This document shows, one piece after another, positions 62,018-64,000 of a stretch of 64,000 bases of DNA; positions within the stretch are counted from its first letter, which is position 1; every line of letters begins with the position of its first letter. The DNA is from Ectobius pallidus (lineage: Eukaryota > Arthropoda > Insecta > Blattodea > Ectobiidae), in assembly GCA_964059195.1 (NCBI GenBank), contig CAXKWD010000015.1:1488001-1552000 (forward strand). Direction: 5' to 3'. Made by a program: the position numbers and the translations under genes. The notes under the pieces are model-generated. The model was not told where the DNA came from. It saw only the letters and a program-made list of their open reading frames with translations, and searched no databases.

Positions 62018-64000
62018 TGTCAATGCTAAGCAACAGTCAGGTGTTTTAAAAACTTCATTGCTAAGCAACAGTTTCCGGTTTAGACTGGCATCGCTAGGCA
62101 ACACTTTTGTGATAGAAAAATCTAATTGTTAGGCAGCCAAATTGTCTTTAAAAGTTACATTGCTAGGAAAAGTTACGACTTTGAAAAATGCATTGAAAGG
62201 TAAAGGTTTTTTGTCCGAAATTGACATTGCTACGCAACAGTATCTTTTTTTAAAAGCTTTTAATAGGTAGCAATATTATGTTTAAGAATGACATTGCTAA
62301 GCAACAGATCTTTTTGATGACTTTGCTAGGCAACAGTTTCCGGTTTAGACTGGCATGGCTAGGCAAAACTTTCGTGATAGAAAAATTACATTGTTAGGCA
62401 GCCAAATTGTATTTAAAAATTACATTGCTAGGAAAAAGTTTCACTTTGAAAAATGCATTGAAATGTAAAAGTTTTGTGTCTGAAATTGACATTGCTACGC
62501 AACAGTATATTTTTTTAAAAGTTTATAATAGGTAGCAATATTGTGTTTAAAAATGACATTGCTAAGCAACAGTTCTTTTTGACGACATTGCTAGGCAACA
62601 GTTCCCGGTTTAAAATGGCATTGCTAGGCAACACTTTCGTGTTTTAAAACTCATTGCTAGGCAACAGTATTCTTTCTATTCAAGCAAAATTTACAACCCA
62701 TGTTTTGCCATTAGCATTTCACCGATATTTTCATTGTATGTATTGATCATTGAGGGATTAAAAACTATTCCTTATAGATGACATTGCTAGGCAACAGTTT
62801 CGTATTTGGAGATGGCATTGCTAAGCTACAGTTCCTTGTTCAAAATGTCAATGCTAAGCAACAGTCAGGTGTTTTAAAAACTTCATTGCTAAGCAACAGT
62901 TTCCGGTTTAGACTGGCATCGCTAGGCAACACTTTTGTGATAGAAAAATCTAATTGTTAGGCAGCCAAATTGTCTTTAAAAGTTACATTGCTAGGAAAAG
63001 TTACGACTTTGAAAAATGCATTGAAAGGTAAAGGATTTTTGGCAGAAATTGACATTGCTACGCAACAGTATCTTTTTTTAAAAGCTTTTAATAGGTAGCA
63101 ATATTATGTTTAAAAATGACATTGCTAAGCAACAGATCTTTTTGATGACATTGCTAGGCAACAGTTTCCGGTTTAGACTGGCATGGCTAGGCAAAACTTT
63201 CGTGATAGAAAAATTACATTGTTAGGCAGCCAAATTGTATTTAAAAATTACATTGCTAGGAAAAAGTTTCACTTTGAAAAATGCATTGAAATGTAAAAGT
63301 TTTGTGTCTGAAATTGACATTGCTACGCAACAGTATATTTTTTTAAAAGTTTATAATATGTAGCAATATTGTGTTTAAAAATGACATTGCTAAGCAACAG
63401 TTCTTTTTGACGACATTGCTAGGCAAATGTTCCCGGTTTAAAATGGCATTGCTAGGCAACACTTTCGTGTTTTAAAACTCATTGCTAGGCAACAGTATTC
63501 TTTCTATTCAAGCAAAACTTACAACCCATGTTTTGCCATTAGCATTTCACCGATATTTTCATTGTATGTATTGATCATTGAGGGATTAAAAACTATTCCT
63601 TATAGATGACATTGCTAGGCAACAGTTTCGTATTTGGAGATGGCATTGCTAAGCTACAGTTCCGTGTTCAAAATGTCAATGCTAAGCAACAGTCAGGTGT
63701 TTTAAAAACTTCATTGCTAAGCAACAGTTTCCGGTTTAGACTGGCATCGCTAGGCAACACTTTTGTGATAGAAAAATCTAATTGTTAGGCAGCCAAATTG
63801 TCTTTAAAAGTTACATTGCTAGGAAAAGTTACGACTTTGAAAAATGCATTGAAATGTAAAGGATTTTTGGCAGAAATTGACATTGCTACGCAACAGTATC
63901 TTTTTTTAAATCTTTTAATAGGTAGCAATATTATGTTTAAAAATGACATTGCTAAGCAACAGATCTTTTTGATGACATTGCTAGGCAACAGTTTCCGGTT
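62018..64000 (+). repeat. Second copy of a 3,305 bp tetramer, cut by window end
   Basis: Monomers 62778 and 63606 repeat 59473 and 60301 at exactly 3,305 bp. They include GGCAAATGTTCCCGG (near 63423) and CAGTTCCGTGTTC (near 63657), which occur only in these two places in the window. The start of the copy lies somewhere between about 62018 and 63423; the first limit is where the monomer at 61950 last differs from that at 58645. Confidence 0.82.
63606..64000 (+). repeat. Partial monomer at right edge
   Basis: The first 395 bases of a monomer, so the array continues to the right. It shares the rare CAGTTCCGTGTTC variant (near 63657) and the TTTAAATCTTTTAATAG variant (near 63905) with the monomer at 60301. 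It is the 3,305 bp-later copy of that monomer. Confidence 0.95.

Larger units (their letters stand above)
1..64000 (+). repeat. Satellite array, ~827 bp monomer, head to tail
   Basis: The same ~827 bp sequence recurs without interruption and in one orientation. Monomers, phased on ATGACATT(G/C)CTAGGCAAC, start at 791, 1618, 2446, 3271, 4096, 4924, 5748, 6573, 7400, 8228, 9053, 9878, 10706, 11534, 12358, 13186, 14014, 14842, 15670, 16494, 17319, 18147, 18972, 19798, 20626, 21450, 22275, 23103, 23928, 24753, 25581, 26408, 27236, 28052, 28879, 29704, 30529, 31356, 32181, 33006, 33833, 34658, 35484, 36312, 37140, 37968, 38795, 39622, 40447, 41274, 42102, 42930, 43758, 44586, 45414, 46240, 47068, 47896, 48724, 49547, 50373, 51201, 52024, 52850, 53678, 54506, 55333, 56161, 56989, 57817, 58645, 59473, 60301, 61124, 61950, 62778 and 63606. 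Spacing is 823-828 bp except one of 816, with a mean of 826.5. Copies differ by scattered substitutions and 1-3 bp indels. No gene, transposon or unique DNA interrupts the array. The satellite family is not one I recognise; a heterochromatic location is inference. Confidence 0.98.

Noticed and set aside
1..64000. CRISPR array
   Set aside because: The ~33 bp periodicity can suggest one, but the subunits are contiguous and degenerate with no unique spacers between constant repeats, and there are no cas genes.
1..64000. CENP-B box
   Set aside because: TTTCGTGATAGAAAAAT-type sites match the TTCGNNNNA half only and lack the CGGG half. I do not call it.
1..64000. Telomere repeat, rDNA or tRNA genes
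   Set aside because: I saw no TTAGGG-type runs, no rRNA-like sequence and no tRNA-like B box or cloverleaf.
1..64000. Assembly artefact through collapsed or falsely expanded repeats
   Set aside because: It cannot be excluded for any one duplication. But copies carry private substitutions, and junctions fall inside monomers at sensible homologous sites, which argues for real structure over the window as a whole.

Overview
The whole 64 kb window is one uninterrupted block of tandem satellite DNA. I see no credible protein-coding gene, RNA gene, transposon insertion, CRISPR array or unique sequence. A monomer of about 827 bp is repeated head to tail on the + strand 76 complete times (791-63605), with a partial monomer at each edge (1-790 and 63606-64000). 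I found no inverted monomer. The organism cannot be named from this. A homogeneous, AT-rich array with multi-monomer higher-order repeats and no genes over 64 kb points to eukaryotic heterochromatin (centromeric, pericentromeric, subtelomeric or similar). Nothing bacterial is visible.

The array has four nested levels. (1) A degenerate subunit of about 33 bp (29-37 bp), with a CATTGCTAGGCAACAG core and usually a TTTAAAA or GAAAA tail, occurs about 22 times per monomer. (2) Eight subunits form a 265 bp intermediate repeat, present twice in each monomer and begun a third time. (3) The monomer is three lead subunits + 265 + 265 + three trailing subunits + a 92 bp segment without the core motif (102+265+265+104+92 = 828 bp in the 4096 monomer). 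(4) Monomers carry linked variants and recur in fixed orders, the commonest being a B-C-D trimer of about 2.48 kb.

Region by region: 1-3270 is an A-B dimer seen twice. 1618-4978 recurs at 7400-10760 (7 monomers, 5,782 bp apart). 9053-14013 is a C-D-F trimer seen twice. About 14.4-24.3 kb is a direct tandem duplication of a 4,956 bp hexamer. 24753-27235 recurs at 35484-37967. 27236-28051 is the most diverged monomer. About 28.1-33.0 kb is a tandem duplication of a 2,477 bp trimer, and part of it recurs 7.44 kb later. About 40.4-44.4 kb recurs at 54.5-58.5 kb (14,059 bp apart). About 48.8-53.9 kb is a second 2,477 bp trimer duplication. 46.7-50.4 kb recurs at 58.3-61.9 kb (11,577 bp apart). The right end holds the start of a 3,305 bp tetramer duplication that runs off the window.

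The pattern is what repeated unequal exchange and local amplification would leave. The open reading frames in every monomer are by-products of sequence homogeneity; I reject them as genes. The best leads are the nested hierarchy, the mappable duplication junctions, and the very dense RFX/X-box-like partial palindrome in the subunit core.
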